This document shows, one piece after another, positions 50,201-63,119 of a stretch of DNA of 64,000 bases; positions within the stretch are counted from its first letter, which is position 1; each line of letters starts with the position of its first letter. The notes beneath the pieces are model-generated. The model did no database searches and was not told the DNA's origin. It saw only the letters and a list, made by a program, of their open reading frames with translations. Source of the stretch: Epiperipatus broadwayi (lineage: Eukaryota; Onychophora; Udeonychophora; Euonychophora; Peripatidae); assembly GCA_028023455.1 (NCBI GenBank), contig JAQFVV010000355.1, positions 250,001-314,000 of the forward strand. The letters are read 5' to 3'. The position numbers were made by a program, and so were the translations under genes.

Positions 50201-50520
50201 ATTTACTTATTTGCTGTTTTATTCTGCTTCATTGGAATATAAGTTAAAAATGATATGTTTTTTTTTTTTTTTTTTGAAATCATGAGCTCAATAAATGTTG
50301 CCAAGTATAATGCATCTATTACCAACATATGTGCATGGAAGGAATGGATTATTTACTTTAAATTGATATTTTAGTTGATATTAAACATATTATTATTATC
50401 CTGGTGAAAAGTTGCAGAAATATAGACTATAAACATCTTTTCATAACAGGATGGATAATATTTTTTAATATTTTTTTAGATTTAAGAGTCAACATTTTTT
50501 TCTATTGCTAATGTATGCTT
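47240..50520. other. AT-rich stretch, no supported gene
   Basis: The open minus-strand frame at 47824-48108 has no recognisable domain. TATAAATA at about 49366, within a block ending in a TTATTAAAC motif (49320-49450), resembles an LTR promoter but stands alone. From about 48.3 kb G begins to exceed C on the plus strand. Confidence 0.4.
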
Positions 50521-50525
50521 CAAGG

Positions 50526-51021
50526 AGGCAGTACTGTATGGGGAGTTTTGCCTGTTTTAATAACAGTTATAAGCAAACATAAGAAATGGTGATCATATGA
50601 TGTTTGGTGGTTTAATCCCAATCTTTCCTAGTAGGATAGTAGTAGGCTATGATTATTAAAGAGCCAAAGATACCAAAATGTATGGGTACTGAACTGAGTT
50701 CAGACCTATATGACTATATAAGCTAATGAGCTTAGATTAAAATTATTATTGTGTTTTCAATTTTATTCTCAGTTTTGTAGTTAAGTAGAGTTAAAAGCTG
50801 GCTACTGGAGGTTTGCATTAGATCTTAAGATCTATGTGCAGTGCTCTCAGATCCAAGGCTTCTCACTCATGAACGCCATAAACCAGAAAGTAGACTGGGG
50901 ATATTGGATGAGTAGGCACTACATAGAGATTTTATGCACAAGCCTTTTTACATCCACTGATTACTCTGGCTTGCACTGAGTGGCACAACTGTATAGAAAA
51001 TTTTTGCCTGTTTATTAACAA
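50526..51021. repeat. Dispersed repeat with direct terminal copies
   Basis: GGCAGTACTGTATGGGGAGT...TTGCCTGTTTTAATAACA (50526-50563) is repeated as GGCACAACTGTATAGAAAAT...TTGCCTGTTTATTAACA (50982-51021). Both ends share motifs with 30.6-30.8 kb. The interior (50790-50960) is GC-richer and non-coding. The arrangement resembles a short non-autonomous retroelement or a recombined pair of copies. Confidence 0.6.
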
Positions 51022-51230
51022 TCTCCTAATTATTTTTATTCTTCTTAAACTTTACCATTATTGACTAATATTCTTTTAATTTTAAATCACATAATATCTA
51101 TTATTTCCTTACTCATTCTTCTGGTAAAAATAATATTTTATATTTATTATTATTTTTTAATATCTAAAACTTATAATCATTATAATCTGATCTTATGCAG
51201 TTCACTTTAATCCCTTAAATGTGATGAAGT

Positions 51231-51720
51231 GATGATGTGATGTCCTGTAGCTTCTTCTTAAATGAAGTCAAGAATCTCTTAGCAATTATATCAAGAAAAA
51301 CTTGTTAGCTACTTAATTTTACATTTTCCAGTCTAAGTTTTCCCATATTCTGTTCCATCACATTTCCACAACATAATCTTTGTCTAAATCCCCCTTATTT
51401 AAATCCCCCTTATCATTTCCCAAACCCAGCATAAAAACCAATAATCTACTTTCTGTATAATCACTTTTTCATATTTATTTTTCCATAATGATGTGATGTG
51501 ATGTATTGTGGCTTCTCCTTAAACGAAGTCAAGAATATCTCAGCAATTATGCTAGATAAACCTGTTAGCCACTTTATTTTCCATTCCCCACTCTAAATTT
51601 TCCCATATTCTGCTCCATCCCTTTTCCACAACATAATCTTTGTCAACTCTTCTTTATACAATCCCTTTCTTTTCCCAACCCAGAAAACCAATAATTCTTT
51701 CTGTATATCCTTTTTCTATT
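51231..51720. repeat. Tandem duplication, about 257-bp unit
   Basis: The unit starting GATGATGTGATGTCCTGTAG at 51231 recurs at about 51488 as GATGTGATGTGATGTATTGT. Both continue through GAAGTCAAGAAT, CAGCAATTAT or AGCAATTAT, TTTTCCCATATTCTG and TTCCACAACATAATCTTTGT, in the same order, to about 51720. The copies are roughly 80% identical. Confidence 0.87.
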
Positions 51721-51776
51721 TTACTCTTATTGTCCTTGCTCCTCTATTAAATATTATTTAAACAAAAATATATATA

Positions 51777-51778
<2 letters not shown>

Positions 51779-51812
<34 letters not shown>
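51779..51812. repeat. (TA)n microsatellite
   Basis: TA dinucleotides just before the C-poor region. Confidence 0.93.
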
Positions 51813-51816
<4 letters not shown>

Positions 51817-51859
51817 CTTTTGTATGGGTCTTCATAAATTATTGTATCAATCTATTTAA

Positions 51860-54110
51860 AAATTTAAATTTAAGATATATTTAGCTATATGATATTAATT
51901 TATTTATGATAATCTTTTAAAAAGTGAATTAAAGAATTCATGAGTGTTTGATATGTGAAAATTGTGCTGTGTTTGAGAGAGGTTTCAATGGGAATGATAA
52001 TAGTATATGGTTGGGAAACAAGCAATACGTTAATAAATTTAATAAATACTGTTTAAAGTTAAAGTTTTTAAAAGAAAGTAAAATTAAATGATATTTATTG
52101 TTGATAAAGATAAAATTTAATAAATGAATATAAATATTTTAATTATTAGAGAAAATAGAAGATTAATATTTGATTTTAATAATATCGAATTATTATTTTA
52201 AAAATTGTTATAAGATATTATTTATTTTAAAAATATTTATTTTTAAAAAATGAATTGTTAGTTTATTTTTAGATTATTACAAGTTTGTAGTTTGTTGTAA
52301 GAAAAAAGTGTTAATTAGCTACCTGTTGGGGTTTTTTAATAAAGTTGAAAATTTTAGAATTTTGTTAAAAATTTGTAAATATTATTTTGGCTATCATGAG
52401 ATAAAAATAAAAATAATTAATGTGAAAATTAAATCTGATTTTTAAAATAGAAAAAATAAAAAAATAGACTTAATTTGTTTATAAAAATATCTTATAAAAG
52501 AAAAGTGAATAAAATAAGAAAGTATATTTTAAAAATGTTTAATGGATTTAAATAAATGATAAAGATTAATTTAAGAATTTAATAATGTGATAAATAATAA
52601 ATATTAAATAAGTCATTATTTATTTTAATTCTATCTTGTTGGTAAAATATGAAATAAGCAAAGTTGTTGTTTAATCCCAATAAGTGGGAGTTTTGGTAAA
52701 AAAAGGTTCAATTGTTGGAGGGGAATTGTGATTGAAAATTAAAGAAAGTGTGTATTAAAATAGCTAAGTAATTATAGGCCTCAAAATCGTTTAAAATTAT
52801 AAGAGAGTATTTTTAAAATAATTTATAAAAGTTTAAAAATATGAGTTAATTTTAATTATAATTTCTATCGTCTCGATAAAGCTCAATTTACTATCAAATA
52901 GTATGGAAAATATATAAGGATAAAATGTATTGGAGCTTATACAAAAATTTAAAAAGTGGATTAACTAGGAGAGTTATTAGATGATAAAAGTAATAATTGG
53001 ACCTTGTATAAATTTAAAAGTGATTGTAATTAGTTTTATAAAAAGATATTAAAGAATGAGAAATATTTTTATGAGAAGTTTTGTAAATTATAATTAAAAT
53101 ATATCTTGGTAAAGTATAATATGAAAGTAATTGTATAAATATTTGTTGGTAAGTCTTTATGGTTTAAAGACTAAATTATGATAGTTTTAAAAAGGAAATA
53201 AATTGGAAATTAATGGGTAAAGAAATATATAAAAAATTATTATATTATTAAAGTATGTGAGAAGTCTAAAAGTAATCTTACTTAAATATCTGTTAAGGAA
53301 TGGAAATCAAATGTAGTATATCAAATAATTAAAATAATTAAAAAGAATTTATAAATTATAGATAATGTAAAAATAATAATTTTAAATATTTTTTTCATAT
53401 TTAAAAGAAATGAATCTGGATCTCATAAACTATTTTAATTATTATTTTATTTTTATGGTGGAATATTTGTTTTATTTTATTTTTTTTAAAAAAAATTTTC
53501 TTTATTATAAAATTTAAAAAATGTGATGTAGGAAAAGGAAGTAATGTTTGGTGAAAATTTGTGCTAGGAAAAAGAAAATTATAATGAAAGAAGAAGTTGG
53601 ATTTTATGAATATGTTTTTTTTATTTATTAACTGACATAAATATTTAATTAATTATTAATTTATTAAAGATAGGAAAGGTATATTTATATTTTAAAAATA
53701 GTTAAATATTAATATAAATTTCTTTGATAAAGTTTATTTTATAATTATAAAAATAATATTTAAAGAATAATTGTTGAGGAAATGAAAATTATTTGAAAAG
53801 AAATCTTGGAGGAATTGTGAGGATGAATTGAAGTATATTTATGGTAAAAAATTATATGATAATAATAATTTGATGTATTTACTATGTTTTCTTTAGATCA
53901 ACAAATGTTATATGATTATTGATGGAATGTATTAATATTTAAATAATATATAAGATTAATAATAGATTTTATTAATATATATTTTAAATTGATGATGTAA
54001 ATTTAGTACAATAATATAGAACTAGAAATAATTATATGATTTGTGAATAAATTTAATGTTCTGTTAAATATTAAAAGTTAAAAGTTATGTAAAGAGGAAA
54101 TATATATATA
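51860..54110. other. C-depleted, strongly G-skewed segment
   Basis: C is nearly absent from the plus strand while G is normal: by hand count 52021-52620 has about 14 C and 67 G. The skew persists for roughly 2.2 kb. No open reading frame or known family is visible. A few islands, such as 52870-52900, hold most of the C. It could be a strand-biased decayed element, a nuclear copy of strand-asymmetric organelle DNA, or a transcription/replication signature. Confidence 0.7.
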
Positions 54111-54129
54111 GATAGAAGAAAAATTTATA

Positions 54130-57100
54130 TTTCTATATTGTGAAACGAATACAGATATCAAACTTTATTTATTACATATATATATTATAACCTACACTCC
54201 CAACACTGCTCATATACATTACATGAGCGAAATACCCAGGCACCAGTTCTATTAATGAATAGAACAATATAAGAAGATATATAATACAAAATTATTACTG
54301 AGACTCTATATTTAAGTTTATGTTCAGCTCAGCTCAATGGGAGGCTATAGGCAGTTCATAAGATATATGATAATAAATGAATAAAAGAAGAAATATTATA
54401 AAACATTTAATATAATGTAAATTCCTTTGTTAATTAATTGTATGATAAAGAATCATAATGTTTATTTGGTACAGTCTATTAAAATATACTTTAAACTTAA
54501 TTTCTTCCTTCATCCAAGTATAACACATATCAGCTTGCTATAATTATATTCTTAAACAATTCTATGACTTGGCATATCATAATCTAAACATCTACTTTAA
54601 TGCCAATCAAGAAATAAACAATAAGATCTCAGGGAATTTAACAAACACAGTTGAATTAAATAAACTACATTGGCCCATAAATTATAATTCTAAAGTGTGA
54701 TAAAAATGTAATGAACAAATTGACTAAAATGGTTTACTGTGTTTCAATAATAAGATAATGACAGAGATAGAGTATTTTAATCTCATATCATCATCTAACA
54801 AATATACTGACTTGGCAATCTTTCTAATACGTTTATCCAGTGGCAAATGTTCTTTATAATGTTTGAATTAAGAAAAACAATATTGTCAGACACCTGCAGA
54901 TTTAGTATTATAACTCTAAAATAATATATCTATTTTGTAATAGATTTATGAAATGTGGAGATGTGGAAATGGAAAACACGAATGTACACAAGAATAACTC
55001 AAGACACAGATTTTAAGATTTTAAATAACTAAAACAAATCATTTATTACAATAAAATAAACTTGGTTTAATATGATACCTACAAATGGACTATTTGACTT
55101 ACAGATTTTTAAATTATCAAATGAACTTTAAGCAGCAGTTTGGGATTATCCCTACTATCAAACCAAATTAATAACAAAACTTAAATATCCTGACTTTGAA
55201 CACATGCTTTGCCTACATATTTCATCTACATGACAATAAATAAATAACATATTATATTATTAGCGCAAAAAAAAAATACTTTTGAGAGGATGTTACTCTT
55301 GATTAACAAAATAAATCAAATTACTTATATTTGGTTCTCAACAAAGCAACTTTCTCTAATTGACTAAATATTCAGTTTCAATTACATATACATGCATAGC
55401 AACAAAATCATGTTTATTCTGATGATTTGATGATTTATAACCTTTATTTAAATAAATACACTGTATTTTAGAATATTTATTCTCATTTTAATCTCAATAC
55501 TTTATACTTTATATTTAAATGAATGTAATTTATTTCAAAAGACATTTATTTCTCATTTTAATTTCAATAATTCTATACTTTATGTACGCGATATTATTTG
55601 TATTACGCATGTGTGTGCAAGTTCAAGCAGCAATAATATAAAACATTTTTTTCTATAAACTCTCCAATCATCAAGAAAATATCATACAATTATTTTATTT
55701 TGAACAATGTCATAATTCATCAATAAAATAAGACACTAATATTACATCAAGAATTAATCTAACAATTTATCTGGCCACTTATTAATTAACACAAAGCTAT
55801 ATTTTCATGATTATACATACTATAGTTATAAGGAAAAAATCTACATGAGGAACAAATAAACTCTTACTGAACACTTCTACAATAATTCATCTGATTATAA
55901 ATATAATGTTGGTGGAGAACATTTCTTCATCACCAAGAATCTAAGAAAAATGTCACATAACTTCCTAAGCATCATTTAATCATACTTCAACAATAACTCA
56001 TCTACTTCTAAATACCTTATTGGTGGGGACTTATTCCTCATCGCCAGGGCCCTAAGGAAACATCACTTCAAAAAATATCATTTAATGATATGCATATAAA
56101 ATAAACTAGGCTCTACTCATGGAAAATTATTAACATATACTAAATAAGCAAGATCTTTTATCTCTACAGACATTATAACGCAATCAGATTTCTTTACATT
56201 CTCATAGCTTTTTTAAATATTGAACATTATAAATATGCGCAGGCAGATAAATACATACAGATAACATACCAATCCATTCAACTCAGTAGAATATGACAGT
56301 GTACGAAATTTATGTATAAAATATTCACAAACTAAACTTTATCAAACAAATATCATAATTGTGCAAAACAAACACACACCCGCGAATAAAAAGTATATAT
56401 AATATTAACTCAAAATTATACACTAAGCAGGTAACATGATAATTAAATATTGCATTAAGGTATAACTTTTAATTTAATATTTATAATTATTACGATTGAA
56501 CTTTCTTTCATATCTTGCAAACTACTTCTATTATAAGTTCGTTGATTTAAAAAGAGAACAAAATTTTCACTTAGAGATAATAAAGTATACAAAATAAATG
56601 TAAACCTCTCTAATAATATATTTAAAAAAATATTTCATTCTTTTATCTTCATAAAAGAACAATAAGACCTGTTTGAACACAATCAATTTTTACCAGCATA
56701 CTCCTCATTTGGATACACTTCAGAGATGTTCTTGATGGTCAAAATACCCAAATTATAAATAAACATAATAATAAATAAAGCCTATCTACCTATCATATAC
56801 ATTAATTATGACAAGTAAAAAAAAAAAAAGTTATTAGTTTTGTAATTTAAAATAAAAGTTCACTTGCAAAGCTCGGTTCCAGGTTTATGAAACAATATGG
56901 GACACATTCCAAACTGAATTTTAAACTAAAATAAACTGCTGTAGATAACCAAACAAATATAGTCATGTTTAAATAGGACTCAGCATCTTCAATGTTCATA
57001 ACAAAGTTATTTAAGTTACTGTATCATACATAAGCAATCAATTTATCTTCTATTATGATGAGAATATAATAAATTCTTAACTACTGTTGGACAGGAATTA

Positions 57101-58680
57101 TCTCACTTATTCCATTGTAGTTCTAAATTGAATACGTAATTATTTTTAGTAGTTTATTGAATAGCATTTAATAATACTTTGTTTTATTTTCCATCTTTAT
57201 CAAAGAGAACAAAAATTACCCGCATTTCTATCCTTCTATTCGATTTAAACAGATATTTAATTTGAAGTAGCTCACATTTATTTCCTTCATTTAACATACG
57301 TATTATTTCCAGAAATACCAGATAAATAAATACTGTCATCTCTTTATGATGAATTTAAACATGGCATGATTTATCAAAATATGCATATTCTTACATTGAT
57401 GTTTAATCTCACAAAAACATAATACGGAGAATAGTGAAGAATAAAAATATATTCTGTAAAATAGTTCTGCATGCATTTTCCAGATATATTAAAGAACACA
57501 CGTTGGTCAATGATACAACAATAATATTCATGCAATTTATTCCTATTTAAAATGATAATTAAGTGAAGTAATGTAGACTGAACGTTATTAACATACATTT
57601 TTAAAAGAGCAATAGTTATGAAGATGGTTAATTCAATATGTTTAATCAAGAAGAGTAAAGTAAACTGAGTACCTTTTTAAAACTTAGAACTGCATTCTGA
57701 AAATAACTCTTTCCATAATATATTTCTTAATATCCTATCGAAGTTTTACTCCAAAGTCCTTTTTTTTTAAATCAATTTGACTTCAGCAACTGGTTTTAAT
57801 TTCACAATAATCAGCCACTGTTTTTGGCTACAATTACATTACATAATATGCACATTTTTCACTGGAGATCTTTGTTAAATAGCTCTCTTTAGCAAAGTTC
57901 ATTTCCTTTCACCAGGTTACTCCCACACTCCTCTTCTATCTCAGCTAATTACATATTCAAAAAAAATATTTTCAAAAAAAAAATCACTTTGATTTTTAGA
58001 ACAAAAATCAAGATAAAAATGATAATAAAATACATAGCTTTTACAAACTTGAAAGAAAAGTGAATATTAATTAACTATTAAATAAAAATGATTAATAATT
58101 TATTTAATTTGTAAAATAATCTATTGATTCAACTATCTATTAATCATTGGAAAGAAATATATATTTGTTAAATTATTTAAGATAATTATTGTAATTTAAA
58201 TGTTTTTATTGTGAATATATTATTGTTTGCTGTTATTAAAAGATGAAAATGAAATGAAAATGATGCAGAGTCATACGTGCATACACATGTACTACAACCT
58301 AAATATTAAACTATCTTAACTAAATATAATTGAAATGGCTATTAATTGTTGACAAAAGGATAAGTATTAATGAATAAAGAATTTTAAAACCATTCAACTA
58401 ATGCTACAATAATTTAAATTAACTTTGCATCTTTCTGACAAAATGTATCAATTCCATTAATAAACAACCCCTCTTCCTTACATTAAATACCTCATTAACC
58501 ACACTAATAATAATGAATATCTATCAAGTGGTCAATAAACTGCATGAGCAACCCACATCTAAACTTTAAACAATCTCCAGCAAAAAATTTTAAAATTCTA
58601 AGGCTATTTCATTTTTTTAAATATAATATAACTATTTAATACAGATACAAAGTATATTAAACCCTTGTGCCCATTCAGAT
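54130..58680. other. AT-rich stretch with reversed (C-rich) skew, no gene seen
   Basis: From about 54.2 kb C exceeds G on the plus strand on most lines (54481-54540 has about 14 C and 3 G). No ORF has a recognisable domain; 57374-57649 minus is A/T-driven. A two-copy 109-bp repeat is listed separately. Confidence 0.5.
55871..56089. repeat. Two-copy tandem repeat, about 109-bp unit
   Basis: ACACTTCTACAATAATTCAT (55871) and CATACTTCAACAATAACTCA (55980) start two units. Both continue TTGGTGG, TTCTTCATC or TTCCTCATC, a CC(A/C)AAG or GCCCTAAG motif and ATCATTTAAT. Identity is about 75%. Confidence 0.72.
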
Positions 58681-58684
58681 GGTC

Positions 58685-58686
<2 letters not shown>

Positions 58687-58748
<62 letters not shown>
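58687..58748. repeat. (TA)n microsatellite
   Basis: About 31 TA units, uninterrupted. Confidence 0.97.
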
Positions 58749-58750
<2 letters not shown>

Positions 58751-59390
58751 GAAATGGTCAGCTTTTACAACCCAACTGTTTCACCTACTATAGTAGTATT
58801 CTTTTATAAGTAATAACCACCAAAATCTTGTATATTATGCTAATATTATCATAAAACCTGGCTAAATTTAAACCTAAATACTTTTACTATGTGTGTGTGT
58901 GAATATCTCTACATATAGAGAGAAAATTGCATTTATATTCGTAAATCTCTAAAAATACCCACATATATATTTTTAATGGGAATTAAATGAAAAACGAGTT
59001 GTATGTGTAACCTAAGACTACATATATGCTAGAAAAAGAATGTTAATAGAATTTAAAACATTAAGATTTCTTTATTTTAAAATATTTATTAAATTAGTAA
59101 TATTTGAAATTATATATTTCTGCATATATCGCTAAATTAAACATCGAGTTACCTATATAACAAAATGTTTTTCAATAATTTTAGATTTGTTTTTCTAGTA
59201 AGAGTGATGCCAGAAAAATTAATCCTTTTTGCTGAAAATTGACCCAGTTTTAATTAAAATTAAAATTAGATTTAAATTGGGAAAACTGAATAAATTACCA
59301 CGTGTCAAAGAGGCTAAATTGACCTAAGTGAAAAATAATCACAGCGGGATTCTCCTGAATTTTGAAACAGCGAGTAAGCTAAAAAAACTA
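58749..59390. other. AT-rich spacer, no gene seen
   Basis: Nothing recognised beyond a short (GT)n near 58890. Confidence 0.5.
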
Positions 59391-59600
59391 ATCTAAAAAT
59401 AATAAAATAAAGGAGAGGGAGGTTTGCTGGTATAAAAGCTGGAGCATCCATCTTTGAAAACACTCTCTATGATTATAATTTTAATAAAGTACTTGAATAG
59501 CGTTGATAATCATGCCAGGGTAAAGGTCTAAAATCTTGCCTTTCGCCTCCGATGAGAAGCTGCCTAATGTGGAGAAAGATGAAGTAACAACCATACCACC
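59391..59600 (+). other. Possible promoter/LTR-like block
   Basis: GGTATAAAAGCTGGAGCATC (about 59440) is an excellent core-promoter TATA context. AATAAAG follows about 42 bases later (about 59483), then a GC-richer stretch with GCCTTTCGCCTCCGATGAGAAG. Together these resemble a compact LTR or a retroelement promoter. No coding sequence follows and no second copy was found. Confidence 0.25.
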
Positions 59601-59804
59601 TAAATAAGTCCCATGATAAAGAAATAACTTAATCAACAGAAGAGAGAAGAAATGGTAAATACTCCTTCAATTCTAAAGCTTTCAACTAAACTCAACTCTA
59701 AAATGCTAGCTTAATCTAATGGCCATAATAATAATGTAAACTAAACTTACTTCTAAACATAATTTTTATTTTGTTTCAATCTTAAAATCTTGCCTGATTT
59801 CATG

Positions 59805-59965
59805 ATTCAAACTGATTTCCTATTTGAACTGATTTAAAATGATATAAACTGATTTCATATTTAAAATAATTTATAAACTGATTTAATATCTGATAACTAA
59901 TTTAATAATTTAATATTTGATAAATACCAATTTAATTGTTTTATGATTTTATCTGAATTATTATT
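59805..59965. repeat. Short AAACTGATTT-type repeats
   Basis: (A)AACTGATTT occurs five times within about 75 bases (59808-59884), with TTTAATAT/TTTGATAA variants following. A low-order degenerate minisatellite. Confidence 0.55.
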
Positions 59966-61550
59966 TGCATAAATAACCCCTTTCATTTATTGATATGGTT
60001 TCTGTATTTGTTGGTTTACTTGCTGAATTTATTTATGATTGATTTAGTCATGTATCCATCCTAAATTTAAATAATTAAAAGTAATTTAGTTTTAACTTGC
60101 TAAAATCTATATTTTCAATGTTTTAATATAATTTTGTCATGTATAATGCAAAATGATCTATTTTAAAATAACTATTCAATTTCTAAGTCATTTTGTATAT
60201 CTTAAGTTAATGATAATATTTGCCATCATTAATCTTATATATTTAAAATTATCGAAACTGAATCAATCAAATATCAGTGAATGTCACATAAGTTTTACTT
60301 TAAAACAAAGCCAAATTTCAGATTTCACTTACGTGAAATCTTATATTTTAAATCTTACATTTCATTTGATTGAATCTATGCCAAAACTTATTATTTTAAT
60401 TATGCTCATGTACCCTATATATTATTTTAATTATGTTATTGTGTATGCTATATGTATTCAAAACCAAGTTTTATTCATAGTTAAATCATTAGTGAGAAGT
60501 AAGTATAGATTCTCACACATATATATGTAACTTTGCGTATTTATGTAACTTAATGTATATTGATGCGCAAACTAAAGCCCTGTTTTGACATGATTAAAAT
60601 ATCTTTATTGGAATATAATTACAAGCATACAGTTATTCTAAGATAGATTTGCTTTTAAATATAATATTTAACCAATATTCAGTTGAAGTGATAAAATGCA
60701 ACATAAATCTATAGTTCTATATTGTAATTTCCTTTACTATGCTGTAACCCTCCTTAGATAAATAAAAGCCTATAGAGATAGCTTTGTAACTTGGATTCAT
60801 AAACTTTCCTTAATAGTATAATTATAAATACTATAATATGAACTGATACAGAGTAGTTTCATGAAGGAAACTATTATTTAGTGTCTTAATTTTATGATAT
60901 GATAATGTTGTCAGTAGTGCATATGTGTCCTTAACAAACACTATGCATACTCACTTGTTGCTTTTTTTTTTTAATAGTTGTATGTGGTCGTGCTGCACCA
61001 TTACTCTTAGTTCGGGAAATTTATCTTCTTCAGATGGTGGATTGGTACATGCCTTCCATTCTGTATCCTTAGAAATAGAGCATGAGACTCCCACTTAAAT
61101 AAATTTCTTGATCATCCAGACTAAAGGCCTCCTATTTCACAGCAATGAGTTCGGTCAAAGGGAACTGTTACTTGGTAAAAATCCTGTGAATAAGGCACAT
61201 ATATGAGATGCAGAAGACTCAGAATTATATGTTTTATATATGCCTTAGTATCAGAAGTATGGCTGCCAATAATCAGTTCATCCTGCCATTATGATTGTTA
61301 TTCTCAGCTTTGATCTGAATCCGAATCCAATTTGATAGGCAAAGTAGCTATATAGAGAATATATTGATTATTCATGCTTAGTAAAGTATTATATTCTTTA
61401 TAAATCTTCATATTCACTTCCACTAATCATAAAGCAAATCTAGATCATTTTATAGCAATAACTAGGCATAGATAAGCATGAGCAAATTCATTTAATCATA
61501 AAATTAATATTAAAGCTCATGAAAACATAAATTCAAATGTATTATAATTT
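59966..61550. other. AT-rich stretch, no supported gene
   Basis: 60153-60530 plus stays open for 125 codons but is built from Ile/Leu/Tyr/Phe/Lys codons expected of A/T-rich DNA and shows no motif. 60960-61340 is GC-richer and may be old repeat DNA, unassigned. Confidence 0.45.
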
Positions 61551-61551
61551 C

Positions 61552-61612
61552 ATCACCTGTGAGTGATTTATATATATATATATATATATACGTATATATA
61601 TTTAATTTACTT

Positions 61613-61648
<36 letters not shown>

Positions 61649-61942
61649 AGTAAATTAAATAATTGTAACCTAGAAATTACAATCACCTGCGAGTGATTAA
61701 AATGCTATATATAAACCAGAAGTACATAAATATTAAATTATCACCTACGAGTGATAAACACAAATATATATATAAGAAACCTGATAATTTATAAACTAGA
61801 AACTTAATATCACCTGTGAGTGATTTCACATACCACCTATATATGTAAACCAAGCAATGTAAAACTCAGCCATAAAGAATTATTTGTCTAAAACCATCAC
61901 TTGTGTGTGAACCCAAACTTAATGTAAACATCCCTTAGTGAT
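61552..61942. repeat. Clustered dyad-symmetric repeat ATCACCTGYGAGTGAT
   Basis: Exact or one-base variants of the 16-mer lie at 61552, 61682, 61740 and 61809. A weaker one is at 61896 (ATCACTTGTGTGTGAA) and a remnant near 61929. The ends ATCAC and GTGAT are inverted repeats. Spacings are 130, 58, 69 and 87 bases, and spacers share TATATATAAACC-like openings, so this is an eroded tandem satellite rather than unrelated sites. The extra length of the first spacer is explained by a TA hairpin insert: ATTTAATTTACTTAACATA (about 61599) is mirrored by TATAGTTAAGTAAATTAAAT (to 61660). Confidence 0.8.
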
Positions 61943-62139
61943 CGGCACATGAGATCAAACATCTGGCTATTATAATATTGTTTTTAATTATTATTTCAAA
62001 ATTTAACTTTATTAAATTTGTCTTAAATTTAACTTTGCTTCATGTCTTAGTCTTGCTCACCAACTCATAATCATTCTATCATTTAGTAATTATTTTATTA
62101 TTAGTTATTAAAATCATTTCATTGTTTAATAATCATATA

Positions 62140-62400
62140 CTAGCCACATGATGCCTATATAGCTATACTAGATAGAGTGCCAACTTGTTTACAGTCTTTT
62201 TCTCTACTGTTGTTCTACTGCCGTAACGTGATGAAGGAGAATACTGCTGTGGCCTCATATGTGTCATCTGCAAGGTGGGAAATCTCTGAGCAATAATAAA
62301 GGAACAAGGGCTATATCAGACCTGTGGTTGCACCACCGTATTCTGGTCAGCCTTGGGATGATTTACTAAAGTTCTAGGTTTTGTTACACGAATTTACATA
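62140..62400 (+). other. Possible solo LTR-like fragment
   Basis: CCTATATAGC (about 62154) is followed about 140 bases later by AATAATAAAGG (about 62290-62300) and then by a GT-rich stretch to TTTTGTTACACG. The whole is GC-richer than its flanks. The TATA-to-polyadenylation-signal spacing fits an LTR R region, and the layout resembles 3480-3765. No internal domain, primer site or duplicate was seen. Confidence 0.25.
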
Positions 62401-62617
62401 TTTGACCGTTACAATATATTCCCTACAACTCTTTATTTATATATATTTTTTATTTTATACACTAACTTTTATTATTATTATATAAATCTTATAAATTTAT
62501 ATTATATTGCTTTATGTGTAAATATTATGCTAAGTTTTTTTCTAATATGCAATATTCATTTATAAACAATTTTCCCTTTATATATTTACCTCCATATATC
62601 TTATCTAATAACAATAT

Positions 62618-62899
62618 CTACACTAATCTCAGAATTCCTATTAAATTTTGATTTTTTTTTATTAGTATTGCTTCTTTTATTTTCCTTCCTTCAATATTTT
62701 CTATATGTAACCTAATTTTTATTGAACTTTGTGTAAATTTGTGTCCTGTTTCTTTCATATGTATATATATATATCTGTTATTTATTATCTGACATATTTT
62801 GTTTTAATCTTGTTTTTATAGAATTTTTGTTTCTTCCACATATTTGTTATCAATCCCACTATCTAAACATTGTTTGCATTTTATCACATATACTCCATT
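62618..62899 (-). pseudogene. GIY-YIG endonuclease fragment, Penelope-like type
   Basis: From 62899 the minus strand reads NGVYVIKCKQCLD, then KYVEETK, corresponding to the GIY and YIG motifs (GVY...KYV) with the CxxC spacing seen in Penelope-like endonucleases. An alternative frame then gives KTRLKQNMSDNK, matching the conserved Arg-containing helix. The original frame resumes with HMKETGHKF, SSIKI and ENIEGRKIKEAILIK, the His motif and the catalytic-Glu helix. Two stops and a frameshift pair break it. It ends at 62618. Penelope-like elements carry this domain at the C-terminus. No reverse transcriptase is readable upstream, where Helitron sequence appears within about 220 bases. Confidence 0.6.
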
Positions 62900-63119
62900 A
62901 ATTATTTTTTATTATCTTTATTATATCTTATGTATTTGTTATCTATCAAATTTAGGAGGTTTTCTCCTTTTTATTAACTATTTTTATAGTAATTATTATT
63001 TTGCATTTTTTATTAATCTTCTTTATAATTTTGTTAAACTTATTCACTATAATATTATTATTTGTTTTTATTTCTATATATCTATTTTCACCTTTATTTT
63101 TTTTCACTCTTTTTATTTT

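Noticed and set aside
53145-53190. SLYGLK peptide reminiscent of the Copia reverse transcriptase motif
   Set aside because: Stops follow within a few codons and no neighbouring Copia motif (catalytic YVDD, integrase) could be found in order.
51860-54110. Nuclear mitochondrial insert as the explanation of the skew
   Set aside because: Considered because of the strand asymmetry, but I could not recognise any mitochondrial protein, rRNA or tRNA in it. It is left as a hypothesis to test rather than an annotation.
60153-60530. 125-codon plus-strand ORF
   Set aside because: Residues are those forced by A/T-rich DNA (Ile, Leu, Tyr, Phe, Lys), with no motif and no coding-like neighbour.
61552-61942. 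CRISPR-like array of short dyad repeats with spacers
   Set aside because: The repeats are only 16 bp, the spacings are irregular (58-130) and the spacers are related A/T-rich DNA. The window is eukaryotic, and no cas gene is present.
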